The notes under the pieces are model-generated. The model did no database searches. It was not told the origin of the DNA and saw only the letters and a program-made list of their open reading frames with translations. 64,000 bases of DNA from positions 10,638 through 74,637 of the forward strand of contig CAJUNQ010000063.1 in NCBI GenBank assembly GCA_910587835.1, written 5' to 3'. A program made the position numbers and the translations under genes. The DNA is from an uncultured Oscillospiraceae bacterium (lineage in GTDB: Bacteria > Bacillota > Clostridia > Oscillospirales > Acutalibacteraceae). Positions 24,334-32,571 of the stretch are shown piece after piece. How positions within the stretch are numbered: position 1 is the stretch's first letter; each line of letters opens with the position of its first letter.

Positions 24334-25335
24334 TTACTTGTTCTCCTGGTCGCCCACATTCATGGGGTACTTGCGCATGTAGGCAAACAGCTCGTCCACT
24401 GTGGTAAAGGCCAGGCCTGTCACCGTGTCCGCCGCGCCATAGTAAATGGTGATGCGCCCGGTCTCCGGGTCGGTAAGGGTAGCGCAGGGGAAGGTCACAT
24501 TGGGCACATCGCCGGTGAGCTCATACTCCACCTCAGGCCCAAACACATAGAAGTTCCCCCGCTCCTTCACAATCCAGGGCCGGTCAATGTCCAGCAGGGC
24601 CACGCCAAACCGGTACACAAAGCCGTTGCAGCTGTTCAGCACCCCGTGATAAATCATCAGCCAGCCCTCGTCGGTCTCAATGGGGGTGGGCCCAGGGCCT
24701 ACCTTTTTGCTCTGCCAGCCATTGGCTGTGCCAAACACCCAGCGGTGCTTGCCCCAGTAGCACAGGTCCGGGCTCTCGCTGTAGAAGATATCGCCAAAGG
24801 GGGTGTGGCCGGTGTCGCTGGGGCGGCTGACCATAGCAAAGTTGCCGCCAATCTTCCGGGGGAACAGCACGCCGTTGCGGTTATAGGGCAAAAAGGCGTT
24901 TTCCAGCTGATGGAAGGTCTTGAAGTCCTCGGTCCAGCCAATGCCAATGGTGGGGCCGTGGTAGCCGTTGCACCAGGTGATGTAGTATTTGCCGTCAATC
25001 AGGCACACCCGGGGGTCATAGCGGTACTCCTTGCGGACCACGTCCTTCTCCCCCTCAAAGACAATGGGATCATGGTTAATGTCCCAGTGAATGCCGTCCT
25101 GAGAGAAACCGGCGAAGATGTCCATCTCTACCCCCCGGTTGTCGCAGCGGAAGACCCCGGCGTAAGCGTCGCCAAAGGGCACCACAGCAGAGTTGAAAAT
25201 GCTGTTGGAGGTGGGAATCGCGTCCCGCTTGATAATGGGGTTCTGGTCATAACGCCAAACGGGCTTGTCGCAGCCTGCGGGCTTGTCCTGCCAGGGCATG
25301 TTGGAAGGGGCGGGCCTGCCGATAATTTTTGCCAT
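24334..25335 (-). CDS. Glycoside hydrolase family 130 beta-mannoside phosphorylase-like enzyme
   Basis: A 333-residue single five-bladed beta-propeller enzyme. It shows the GH130 features N-S-I-F-N-S-A-V-V-P-F, E-Y-R-Y-D-P-R-V-C-L-I-D, the Asp/phosphate region G-I-G-W-T-E-D-F, and Y-H-G-V-L-N-S-C-N. GH130 enzymes phosphorolyse beta-mannosides such as mannosyl-glucose or mannobiose to mannose-1-phosphate. Exact specificity cannot be read, though the N-R-N-G-V-L-F-P-R segment resembles mannosylglucose phosphorylases. The start at 25335 has AAAGGAG. It diverges from a sugar ABC transporter, which may import its substrate. Confidence 0.85.
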   Translation of the reverse strand: MAKIIGRPAPSNMPWQDKPAGCDKPVWRYDQNPIIKRDAIPTSNSIFNSAVVPFGDAYAGVFRCDNRGVEMDIFAGFSQDGIHWDINHDPIVFEGEKDVVRKEYRYDPRVCLIDGKYYITWCNGYHGPTIGIGWTEDFKTFHQLENAFLPYNRNGVLFPRKIGGNFAMVSRPSDTGHTPFGDIFYSESPDLCYWGKHRWVFGTANGWQSKKVGPGPTPIETDEGWLMIYHGVLNSCNGFVYRFGVALLDIDRPWIVKERGNFYVFGPEVEYELTGDVPNVTFPCATLTDPETGRITIYYGAADTVTGLAFTTVDELFAYMRKYPMNVGDQENK

Positions 25336-25420
25336 AATAAACTCTCCTTTTGCTTTTACAAGCATGATAAATAGGATATAGACCGTTTGCTCTGCCGGAA
25401 CGTCCTCCGGCGATACCTCT

Positions 25421-25426
25421 ATTATA
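25421..25426 (-). promoter_or_regulatory. Probable -10 element of the GH130 promoter
   Basis: TATAAT on the minus strand (25426-25421) with a weak -35 (TTTTAT) 17 bases upstream. A short CCGG-AGGACGTT-CCGG hairpin lies between it and the GH130 start. The 302-base divergent gap 25336-25637 holds this and the transporter promoter; no clear operator was identified. Confidence 0.4.
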
Positions 25427-25538
25427 GCGCATCAGGAACAGGAATAAAAGACATTTTCTGGCATTTGAAAAAATAAATGGACTGCCCCCGCCCCAGCATA
25501 CTCGCGCAGCTGTGGAGGAAGATTTTACGGAATATGGC

Positions 25539-25567
25539 TTGAAATTTCCAGACCGATTTGCTATAAT
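25539..25567 (+). promoter_or_regulatory. Strong sigma-A promoter of the sugar ABC operon
   Basis: TTGAAA (25539-25544), 17 bases, then TATAAT (25562-25567) with TG at the extended -10 position. Ribosome site AAGGAGG lies 70 bases downstream, just before ATG 25638. Confidence 0.8.
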
Positions 25568-25637
25568 GGTCCATAACATGGGCCTTTGGCCTGTGAAAAA
25601 ACCAATTCGTGGTTCTATTTTAAGGAGGAAAACCAAC

Positions 25638-26699
25638 ATGAAGAAAGTTCTTGCACTGCTGCTGGCTGTGGCGCTGCTGTGCACCTGCTTTGCCGCTTGC
25701 GGCGACGACAGCGGGTCCAGCTCCAGCGCCTCCAGCAGCGAAGCCTCTCAGCCCGAGTCTTCCCAGTCCAGCACAGCGGACGAGTCCTCTACCACGGAGG
25801 AGTCCTCTGAGGCCGAGTCCTCTGAGACAGCCTCTGGCGAGAAGTTCAAGGTGGGCATTCTGGCACCTGCCGTTACCCACGGCTGGGTGGCTGGCGTGGC
25901 CTACTACGCCCAGGAGCGCTGCGAGGAGCTGAGCGACACCGTGGAGTACCGCCTGCTCACCAGCAGCAACGCAGAGGAGATGACCAACCAGATCGACGAG
26001 CTGAAGACCTGGGGCGCCCAGGCAGTGGTTGCCTTCCCCCAGTGGGAGGGCATGGAGGACCCCATCAAGGGTCTGATTGACGCCGGCATTCCTGTGGTGA
26101 ACTTCGACATTGTCATTGATGTGGACGGCGTGTATCATGTGGCTGGCGACAATGTGGACATGGGCGCCCAGAGCGCGCAGTACATTGTGGACAAGATTGG
26201 CGCCACTGGCAAGGTGGCTGTTCTTGAGGTTCCCTCCTCTGGCTCTGTCTCCGAGCTGCGCAAGCAGGGCTTTGAGGAGAAGATCAAGGAGATTGCCCCT
26301 GACATGGAGCTGCTGTACTATGAGACTGCCTTTACCCGCGAGGCTGGCCTGAAGGACTTTGCTGATGTTCTTCAGGGCAACAGCCAGATCGACGCTGTGT
26401 TCTCTATGGACGACGAGACCTCCATTGGCGTGCTGCAGGCCATTTCTGAGGCCAAGCGCACGGACATCAAGGTGGTCACCGGCGGCGGCGGGTGCCAGGA
26501 GTACTTTAACATGATGCCCGAGAACGAGGAGATCTGGATTCAGTCCGCTCTGTACAGCCCCGACATGGTTAAGGACGCAGTGGACATGGCCGTGGCTCTG
26601 CTCAAGGGCGAGACCGTGGACCAGGAGAAGATCATCCCCACCACTGTGGTCGACCGTGAGAACTGCGCCGACTATCTGGACGAGAAGTCTCCCTACTAA
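25638..26699 (+). CDS. Sugar ABC transporter substrate-binding lipoprotein (RbsB/LacI-type)
   Basis: A 353-residue secreted lipoprotein. The signal peptide is MKKVLALLLAVALLCTCFAAC, written here in two parts (MKKVLALLLAVALL, then C-T-C-F-A-A-C), with the lipobox cysteine at residue 21. A Ser/Glu-rich linker of about 45 residues follows. The periplasmic-binding fold (KVGILAPAVTHGWV, N-Q-I-D-E-L-K-T-W-G-A-Q-A, V-F-S-M-D-D-E-T) belongs to the type I family that binds ribose, galactose, xylose or AI-2. The ligand is unknown. Codon use is strikingly regular (many GAG, CTG, GCC), as in highly expressed genes. The ATPase and permease follow after an internal terminator. Confidence 0.9.
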   Translation: MKKVLALLLAVALLCTCFAACGDDSGSSSSASSSEASQPESSQSSTADESSTTEESSEAESSETASGEKFKVGILAPAVTHGWVAGVAYYAQERCEELSDTVEYRLLTSSNAEEMTNQIDELKTWGAQAVVAFPQWEGMEDPIKGLIDAGIPVVNFDIVIDVDGVYHVAGDNVDMGAQSAQYIVDKIGATGKVAVLEVPSSGSVSELRKQGFEEKIKEIAPDMELLYYETAFTREAGLKDFADVLQGNSQIDAVFSMDDETSIGVLQAISEAKRTDIKVVTGGGGCQEYFNMMPENEEIWIQSALYSPDMVKDAVDMAVALLKGETVDQEKIIPTTVVDRENCADYLDEKSPY

Positions 26700-26809
26700 G
26701 CCGGGCGGTCTGTTCCAAAACAAACTGAAAACCAGGTATGACAAAGCAGGGCTGCCGTTACCCCCCCTGCCAGGCTGACCAGAGGGAGGCCTGAGGGGCC
26801 AGCGGTATC

Positions 26810-26880
26810 TGCCAGCGGCTTTTGCCCCGGGCAGCGGCTTTTGCCCGGGCAGCAAACCTTTGCCCAGGCAGCAGCCTGAC
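26810..26880. repeat. Short imperfect tandem repeats
   Basis: The word GGCAGCGGCTTTTGCCC recurs about every 19-24 bases (near 26812, 26831 and, degenerate, 26850). Each copy can fold on its own (GGGCA/TGCCC). The repeats lie in the leader between the binding-protein gene and the ATPase gene and may block RNA decay or ribosome run-through. Confidence 0.55.
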
Positions 26881-26923
26881 CATACCGGCGGAGCAGCGCG
26901 CGGCTTTGCGCGGCCCGTCAATG

Positions 26924-26958
26924 AAAAAAGGCTATGGCGCACTCGTCATAGCCTTTTT
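26924..26958 (+). terminator. Intercistronic intrinsic terminator in the sugar ABC operon
   Basis: AAAAAGGCTATG pairs with CATAGCCTTTTT over about ten bases. It lies only 24 bases before the ATPase start codon and 225 after the binding-protein stop. Partial termination here would give far more binding protein than ATPase and permease. Confidence 0.75.
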
Positions 26959-26982
26959 GCAAAGAGAGGGAGAGGATGGCCT

Positions 26983-28500
26983 ATGACACTGGAAATGCGG
27001 AACATCTACAAGTCGTTCGGCGCCAACAACGTGCTGAGGGACATTGATTTTACTGTCAGTGGGGGCGAAATCTGCGCCCTGCTGGGAGAGAACGGCGCGG
27101 GAAAGTCCACCCTGATGAACATTCTGGGGGGTGTGCTCCCCGCCGACCAGGGAGAGCTGCGGCTGGACGGCCAGCCCGTGCGCTTCCGCACCCCGGCAGA
27201 GTCTCTGGCAGCAGGAGTGGCCTTTATCCACCAGGAGCTGAACCTGGTGAACGACCTGGCCATTTTTGAGAACATGTTTATTGGCCGCGAGCTGAAGGGC
27301 CGGGCCGGTCTGCTGGACAGCAGGGCAATGTGCCAGCGCTGCCAGGAGGTATTTGACCGCATGGGCGTGGACCTGGACCCCAGGGTCATGGTGCGGGACC
27401 TGGACGCCTCCTACAAGCAGATTGTGGAAATCGCCCGGGCGCTGCTCATGGAGGCAGCTGTCATTATTATGGACGAGCCCACCACCTCGCTCACCGACCC
27501 GGAGATTGACCGGGTGTTTGACATGATGCGCACCCTGAAAAGCCAGGGGGTGGCCATGGTGTTCATCTCCCATAAGCTCAAGGAGGTGATGGCTGTGTGC
27601 ACCCGCTACACCGTGCTGCGAGACGGGGCTATGGTTGCTGCCGGAGACGTGGCCGACACCACTGTGGACCAGCTGGCCCAGCACATGGTGGGCCATGCAG
27701 TGCGCACCGAGTCTCTGCGGCAGGAGCACAGCCTGGGCCAGGAGGTGCTGCGGGCCCAGCACCTGAGCCAGGAACGGCGCTTTGAGGACGTCAGCTTCTC
27801 GGTGCGGGCAGGGGAGGTGCTGGGCTTTACCGGCCTGCTGGGAGACGGCCGAAGCGAGCTGTTCCAGGCCATTTTTGGCAGCGGGGGCAAATACCAGGGC
27901 CAGCTGTACCTAGAGGGCAGGCCTGTCACTGTAAGGAACACCAGTCAGGCAGTGGCCCTGGGCATTGGCTATGTGCCCCGGGACCGGAAGGAGAACGGCA
28001 TCATCAAGGACATGGACATTTTGGAGAACGGCTCCATTGTCACCTGGCCCAGGCAGGGCCGGGGGGGCTTTCTCAACTGGAAGCAGGTGAGGGAGGACTT
28101 TCAGCGGCAGGCAGAGGCCCTGAGAATCAAAATGGGCGCCCAAAGCGACCGGATTGGAAGCCTCTCCGGCGGCAACCAGCAAAAGGTGGTGCTGGCCAAA
28201 TGGCTGAACGCAGAGCCTAAGGTGCTGATTTTCGACAACCCCACCCAGGGTGTGGACGTGGGCGCCAAGGAGGACATATACGACACCATTCTGAAGCTGG
28301 CCGCTCAGGGCGTGGCTGTGGTGGTGCTGTCCAGCGAGGCCCAGGAGATTGTCCGCCTGTGCAGCCGGGCGCTGGTGCTTTTCCACGGCCGGGTGCAGGG
28401 CGAGCTGCAGGGCGAGGCCCTTAACGACCAGGAGATTATGCGGCTGGCCACTGGCGGCGGCGAAGGAGAACAGAAAGAGAGGATGGCGGCAAATGGATAA
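26983..28500 (+). CDS. Sugar ABC transporter ATPase (RbsA/MglA type, two nucleotide-binding domains)
   Basis: A 505-residue protein with tandem ATPase domains, as usual for CUT2 sugar importers. Domain 1 has GENGAGKST, Q-loop FIHQELNLV and Walker B IIMDEPTTSLTD. Domain 2 has a degenerate Walker A (TGLLGDGRSE), signature SLSGGNQQK and I-F-D-N-P-T-Q-G-V-D-V-G. The degenerate second site is the family norm. ATG at 26983 follows GGAGAGG; the upstream open frame runs back through the terminator and is not coding. It overlaps the permease gene by eight bases. Confidence 0.92.
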   Translation: MTLEMRNIYKSFGANNVLRDIDFTVSGGEICALLGENGAGKSTLMNILGGVLPADQGELRLDGQPVRFRTPAESLAAGVAFIHQELNLVNDLAIFENMFIGRELKGRAGLLDSRAMCQRCQEVFDRMGVDLDPRVMVRDLDASYKQIVEIARALLMEAAVIIMDEPTTSLTDPEIDRVFDMMRTLKSQGVAMVFISHKLKEVMAVCTRYTVLRDGAMVAAGDVADTTVDQLAQHMVGHAVRTESLRQEHSLGQEVLRAQHLSQERRFEDVSFSVRAGEVLGFTGLLGDGRSELFQAIFGSGGKYQGQLYLEGRPVTVRNTSQAVALGIGYVPRDRKENGIIKDMDILENGSIVTWPRQGRGGFLNWKQVREDFQRQAEALRIKMGAQSDRIGSLSGGNQQKVVLAKWLNAEPKVLIFDNPTQGVDVGAKEDIYDTILKLAAQGVAVVVLSSEAQEIVRLCSRALVLFHGRVQGELQGEALNDQEIMRLATGGGEGEQKERMAANG

Positions 28501-29548
28501 AGCGGAAAAGAGAAAAGAGGGCGCAATGGGCATACTGCACCGGCTGCGGGACCTGTGGCGGGGCAGCCCCCTGTTCAGCACTGGCATGGCCCTGCTGGTG
28601 ATGGTGATTGTGCAAACCCTGGCCCTGAGCATGAACACCAGCTTTGATACCTTTGGCCAGTGGTTTCAAAACTGGCTGCAAAACTGGGTCTCTCTGCTAA
28701 GGGGCAACGCGGGCATTGGCATCATTGCCCTGGGCATGACCTTTGTAATCATCTCCGGCGGCATCGACCTGTCTGTGGGCTCGGTGTATGTCACAGTGGG
28801 CGCCTTTCTGATGGTGCTGCTGAACACCGGAGCCGGCGGCTGGCTGGCTGGCATCGGCCTGGGGGGCATCTCCGCCATTTTGCTGGCCCTGGTGCTGGCT
28901 ATGGCCCTGGGCAGTCTGCTGGGCGAGGGCAACGGCCTGCTCATCTCCTATGGCAGAATGCCCCCCTTTATTGCCACGCTGGGCTCCATGCAGATTCTGC
29001 GCAGCGTCACCCAGTATTGCATGAAAGCCCAAAAAACCGAGCTGCCCGACGCCTATAAGGCCATTGCCCGGTTCGACATTGGAGGCCAGCAGTTGATGCC
29101 CATTATTTACTGGGCGGTGCTGGCGGCGGCTATGTACATCATCTCTCAGAAGACCAGCTTTGGCCGCTATGTGTTCGCCATTGGCTCTAACGAGCGGACC
29201 ACCCGGCTCTCTGGGGTAAACGTGCGCAAGGTCAAGCGCCGGGTGTATGCCCTGACAGGCTTTTTGGTGGCCATTGCGGCAGTGATCCAGACCTCCCGCA
29301 TTGGCTCTATGGACTATGCCAGCGCAGGCAGCGGGTTTGAGATGGATGCCATTGCGTCGGTGATTGTAGGCGGCACCAGCATGTCTGGGGGACGGGGCTC
29401 TATAATCGGCACGGTGTTCGGCACACTGATTGTGGCGGTGATGAACAACCTGCTGAACCTGATTGGCGTAGACCCCTACCTGAGCGCAGCCTTCAAGGGC
29501 GCAATCATTATTGGAGCTGTCCTGCTGCAAAGAAAAGACAAGAACTGA
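28493..29548 (+). CDS. Sugar ABC transporter permease (RbsC/MglC type)
   Basis: A 351-residue protein with eight to ten membrane spans. It has the CUT2 permease signature G-G-I-D-L-S-V-G-S-V-Y and, later, S-G-V-N-V-R-K-V-K-R-R-V-Y-A-L-T-G-F (the EAA-like coupling loop) and D-A-I-A-S-V-I-V-G-G-T-S-M-S-G-G-R-G. It probably forms a homodimeric channel with the upstream ATPase and binding protein. ATG at 28493 is preceded by AGAGAGG; ATG at 28526 is a possible alternative. A terminator closes the operon. Confidence 0.92.
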   Translation: MDKAEKRKEGAMGILHRLRDLWRGSPLFSTGMALLVMVIVQTLALSMNTSFDTFGQWFQNWLQNWVSLLRGNAGIGIIALGMTFVIISGGIDLSVGSVYVTVGAFLMVLLNTGAGGWLAGIGLGGISAILLALVLAMALGSLLGEGNGLLISYGRMPPFIATLGSMQILRSVTQYCMKAQKTELPDAYKAIARFDIGGQQLMPIIYWAVLAAAMYIISQKTSFGRYVFAIGSNERTTRLSGVNVRKVKRRVYALTGFLVAIAAVIQTSRIGSMDYASAGSGFEMDAIASVIVGGTSMSGGRGSIIGTVFGTLIVAVMNNLLNLIGVDPYLSAAFKGAIIIGAVLLQRKDKN

Positions 29549-29643
29549 CCACAGAGCCTTATTCGCAGTCCAAAGGCAAAAACCTGCGGAGTCACCAGTG
29601 AACTCACAGCTTCTTGTCGGGACACTGCCAAAAGCAAAAAACT

Positions 29644-29690
29644 CCCCCCTCTCAGTCCCTGTTCATTAGACTGAGAGGGGGGCTTCTTTT
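29644..29690 (+). terminator. Intrinsic terminator ending the sugar ABC operon
   Basis: CCCCCCTCTCAGTC pairs with GACTGAGAGGGGGG over an 11-base loop and is followed by CTTCTTTT. It lies about 95 bases after the permease stop and just before the convergent DUF2461 gene. Confidence 0.85.
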
Positions 29691-29714
29691 CATTGAACAC
29701 AACCGAAACGCTGC

Positions 29715-30398
29715 CTACCTGTGCTCCTCCATAGGCCCGGGCTCCGCGGCCCAAACCTCCAAAAAGAAATCATACATGGGCATCAGGCCAGAGAAGGACT
29801 CTGCCAGCAGCTCCGGCAGCTGCCTGTCAAAGAGCCTGTCACCAAAAAAGTTCTCATACCCTACGCTCAAATGGCGGCGGTTGTACCAGGGGTTCAGCAG
29901 CTCTCCTCTGTCCCCCTTGGGCCGCTTGTACTCCTCGCCCCACAAACGGCTCTGCTCCCGGTGGGGAATCCCGTTCACCAGTCTTTCAAAACGGGTCAGG
30001 TCCCGGTCCATGTGCCTGCGAAAGGCCTCCGCCTGAGCTGCGGTCTGGTCCCAAAAGCCCAGGCCGTGAGAGGAGCCCTCCAAGCCCAGCTCAAACCAGA
30101 GCATAGGGCCCCGAGAGGCAGCCTCCATCCGCTGCAAAGAGAACCACAGATGGTCATGATAGGGTCCCCGGCCAAACAGCCGCCGGGCGTCCCGGTAAAT
30201 GCGGGAAATTCTGGGCTGAAACCCATACTTGGGCCAGTGCGCCTGCATCAGCCCGGCAGTCTCTTGGGCCAGCGAGCGAAAGGGATGCTCCAACACCCTG
30301 CGGTATTCCTCTTTGTGCTCCTGAAACCAGGGCCGCTGGTTGTTTATAGAGAGCTCCCAGAGAAAGTCAATGGCACGGGAGGTGAGTGGGTCATACAT
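29715..30398 (-). CDS. DUF2461 family protein
   Basis: A 227-residue cytosolic protein matching the DUF2461 (TIGR02453-like) pattern: F-L-W-E-L-S-I-N-N-Q-R-P-W-F-Q-E-H-K-E-E-Y, R-I-S-R-I-Y-R-D-A-R-R-L-F-G-R-G-P-Y-H-D-H, and E-L-G-L-E-G. The family is common in bacteria and fungi; its function is unknown. It is encoded three bases downstream of the chemoreceptor gene, probably on the same transcript. Confidence 0.8.
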   Translation of the reverse strand: MYDPLTSRAIDFLWELSINNQRPWFQEHKEEYRRVLEHPFRSLAQETAGLMQAHWPKYGFQPRISRIYRDARRLFGRGPYHDHLWFSLQRMEAASRGPMLWFELGLEGSSHGLGFWDQTAAQAEAFRRHMDRDLTRFERLVNGIPHREQSRLWGEEYKRPKGDRGELLNPWYNRRHLSVGYENFFGDRLFDRQLPELLAESFSGLMPMYDFFLEVWAAEPGPMEEHR

Positions 30399-30401
30399 GG
30401 C

Positions 30402-32051
30402 TTAGGCCTTGAGCTGGAACCGCCCGGTCTCGGCCTTCAGCCGGTTGGACTGGGAGAACAGCTCGGCGCTTACAGCAGCAGACTCCTCACTGCTGGCAGA
30501 GTTGGTCTGCACCACTGCGGAAATCTGCCCAATGCCCTCAGTAACCTGCTCAATGGCCTCAGCCTCGCCCCGCACCGCGTCGGCAATCACGCCAATGTCC
30601 TGGTTCGAGTGGGTGACCAGCTCCAGGGTCTCGTGCAGGGAGGAGGACACATCGCCCACCAGCGCGCTGCCCCGCTCAGCGGCCTGCACGCAGTTGTCAA
30701 TCAGGTCCTTCGTGGCCTTTGCCGCCTGGTCAGACTGGGCCGCCAGACTGCGCACCTCGCCGGCCACCACGGCAAAGCCCTTGCCCGCGTCGCCCGCACG
30801 AGCAGCCTCCACCGCGGCGTTCAGGGCCAGAATATTGGTCTGGAAAGCAATGTTCTCAATCGTGGCAATGATCTGGCCAATTTGCTGAGAGGTGCTGCTG
30901 ATGTCCTCCATCGCGGCCACCATCTGCTTGACCTGGCTGCTGCTGGCCGTAACCTGCTGACCAGTGCGAGTGGCCCGGCTCTGGGCCTCAGCAGCCATCT
31001 CCACATTCTTTTTCGCGCTGCGGGACAGATCGTCCAAAGTAGAGTACAGCTCCTCTACCGAGCTGGCCTGCTCTGTGGCGCCCTGGGCGAGAGACTGGCT
31101 GCTGCTGGCCAGCTGGTCGGCGTTCTGAGAGATGCGCTGCTCCGCAGCCTTAATCCCCTCCAAAGCCGCAGAGAGCGTAGAGGTAAAGCTGTCAATGGAG
31201 GTCTGGATGGAGCGGAAATCACCTATGTAGTCGGTGAAGGTGCTCACATTGAAGTCTCCCTGAGAGACCTGGTCCAGAATCTGGTTGATATCCGCCACAT
31301 AGCTGTCAATGAGAGCCATAGAGTTCCGTAGGATGCGGCACAGGTCGCCCAGCTCGTTTTGAGACTCATAGTCCAGCTTCAGCTCCAAACGCCCCTCCTG
31401 AAGCTGACGGCTGCGCTCAGTAATGTGCAGAATGGGTTTGATGACCTTTCTCATCACAAACTGAATGAGGCTGATCAGGCACAGCAGAGCCAGCAGCAGG
31501 CACACGCCCGCAGTGACATGCATGGTTGTGGTGGTGCTGTCCATTTTGGCGTTGCACACCTCGCTGAGCTCCCCGCCCCGCTCCACCACCTGGTCCAGCA
31601 GGCTCACCAGGGTGGAGAGATTAGTGAGAATGGTGTCCTGATAGTAGGCCTGAGCCTCCTCAGGCGAGGTCTCCATTGTGTTGAGCACATGGGTGGCAGA
31701 CTCGTGAAGCTCCTTATGCAGGGGCTCCAGCTGAGAGCGCAGAGCCAGCACCTGGGGGTCCTCTGTGTAGGCCTCGCCATAGAGCCACTGACCCAGCACA
31801 CAGGTGGTGGGGTCAATGCTGCCAGTGAACTCCGTGCCGGCATAAAGGGCGTTGCTCAGGCCAGAGGCCCACTTGTAGTGGGCGGTCTCTGCCTGCTGCG
31901 CCCGCTGCAGCAGGGCGTTTGCCTGCTGGGTCTCAGCCTGGGTGGTCTGAATGCGGAAAATGTTGAAGCTGGTAAGAAAGCTGAGCAGAAGCGTGGCAGA
32001 CAAAGTAGCCACCACACGGATGGAAACAGAGCGCTTGATGCTGTTTTTCAT
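30402..32051 (-). CDS. Methyl-accepting chemotaxis protein with extracellular CZB-like domain
   Basis: A 549-residue receptor. Transmembrane span 1 is at about residues 12-30 and span 2 near 180-200. Between them a domain of about 150 residues carries H-x2-W...C-V-L-G-Q-W-L-Y...L-H-K-E-L-H, the ligand pattern of CZB zinc-binding domains. After span 2 come a HAMP-like segment and the signalling hairpin with the invariant tip (I-E-N-I-A-F-Q-T-N-I-L-A-L-N-A-A-V-E-A-A-R-A-G). It should feed a CheA/CheW system elsewhere in the genome. CZB is usually cytosolic (TlpD), so an outside position is notable. GAAAGGA precedes ATG 32051. Confidence 0.88.
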   Translation of the reverse strand: MKNSIKRSVSIRVVATLSATLLLSFLTSFNIFRIQTTQAETQQANALLQRAQQAETAHYKWASGLSNALYAGTEFTGSIDPTTCVLGQWLYGEAYTEDPQVLALRSQLEPLHKELHESATHVLNTMETSPEEAQAYYQDTILTNLSTLVSLLDQVVERGGELSEVCNAKMDSTTTTMHVTAGVCLLLALLCLISLIQFVMRKVIKPILHITERSRQLQEGRLELKLDYESQNELGDLCRILRNSMALIDSYVADINQILDQVSQGDFNVSTFTDYIGDFRSIQTSIDSFTSTLSAALEGIKAAEQRISQNADQLASSSQSLAQGATEQASSVEELYSTLDDLSRSAKKNVEMAAEAQSRATRTGQQVTASSSQVKQMVAAMEDISSTSQQIGQIIATIENIAFQTNILALNAAVEAARAGDAGKGFAVVAGEVRSLAAQSDQAAKATKDLIDNCVQAAERGSALVGDVSSSLHETLELVTHSNQDIGVIADAVRGEAEAIEQVTEGIGQISAVVQTNSASSEESAAVSAELFSQSNRLKAETGRFQLKA

Positions 32052-32137
32052 AGGGAAACGTCCTTTCTCGAGCCCGGCCAGAGGCGGACGGGCAAATAAT
32101 GCGGGTAGAGAAAAAAGCAGGGCACACTAACCGTCTT

Positions 32138-32167
32138 ATTGTAGCACATTTCAACCCCAAATTGCAA
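32138..32167 (-). promoter_or_regulatory. Promoter of the CZB chemoreceptor gene
   Basis: On the minus strand TTGCAA (32167-32162), an 18-base spacer and TACAAT (32143-32138). The leader to the start codon is about 80 bases. It looks sigma-A-like rather than sigma-D-like. Confidence 0.55.
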
Positions 32168-32468
32168 GCCCCTTGTAGAGGAGAAAAGCGAAAACATGGC
32201 GGTTCCGGCAAACTTCCCCCAGCCCTTGTGAGCTGGCCGGCGGCAGGCCCATCAAAGGGTATGGGCGGCGCTCCCCCGGTCTGCCCATACTGTCGGCAGG
32301 CTTGCCCAAAACCTCTCTCTGGCAGTATGGGGCTTGGCCCTGGTACACCCGCAAATCAGGGGGACTTGGCCGGGCAGCATGGAAGCCGTCAGATAGGGGT
32401 ATACCCCATTTATATGACAGCAGCGGCTGAGTGTTGACCAGGAAGTCCAGTCTGCCCTGTCAAAACAA
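32168..32468. other. Intergenic region, no gene seen
   Basis: About 300 bases with no convincing reading frame. The only clear structure is CCATACTG (32286-32293) with its inverse CAGTATGG (32322-32329), enclosing a loop with GGCAGG/CTCTGG similarity. This could be a relic repeat. No promoter toward the GNAT terminator was found. Confidence 0.4.
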
Positions 32469-32503
32469 ACCGGCGCTCAGCTTTTTACATGCTGAACGCC
32501 GGT
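32469..32503. terminator. Intrinsic terminator after the GNAT gene
   Basis: ACCGGCGCTCAGC pairs with GCTGAACGCCGGT over TTTTTACAT (one mismatch). On the minus strand it lies 69 bases after the GNAT stop and is followed by TTTGTTTTG. Confidence 0.75.
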
Positions 32504-32571
32504 CTCTTTAGATGATAAGAGCAGATGCCTGGACCCTGTCATCCCCTCTATTTTTAAGCAGCCCTAAAGGT

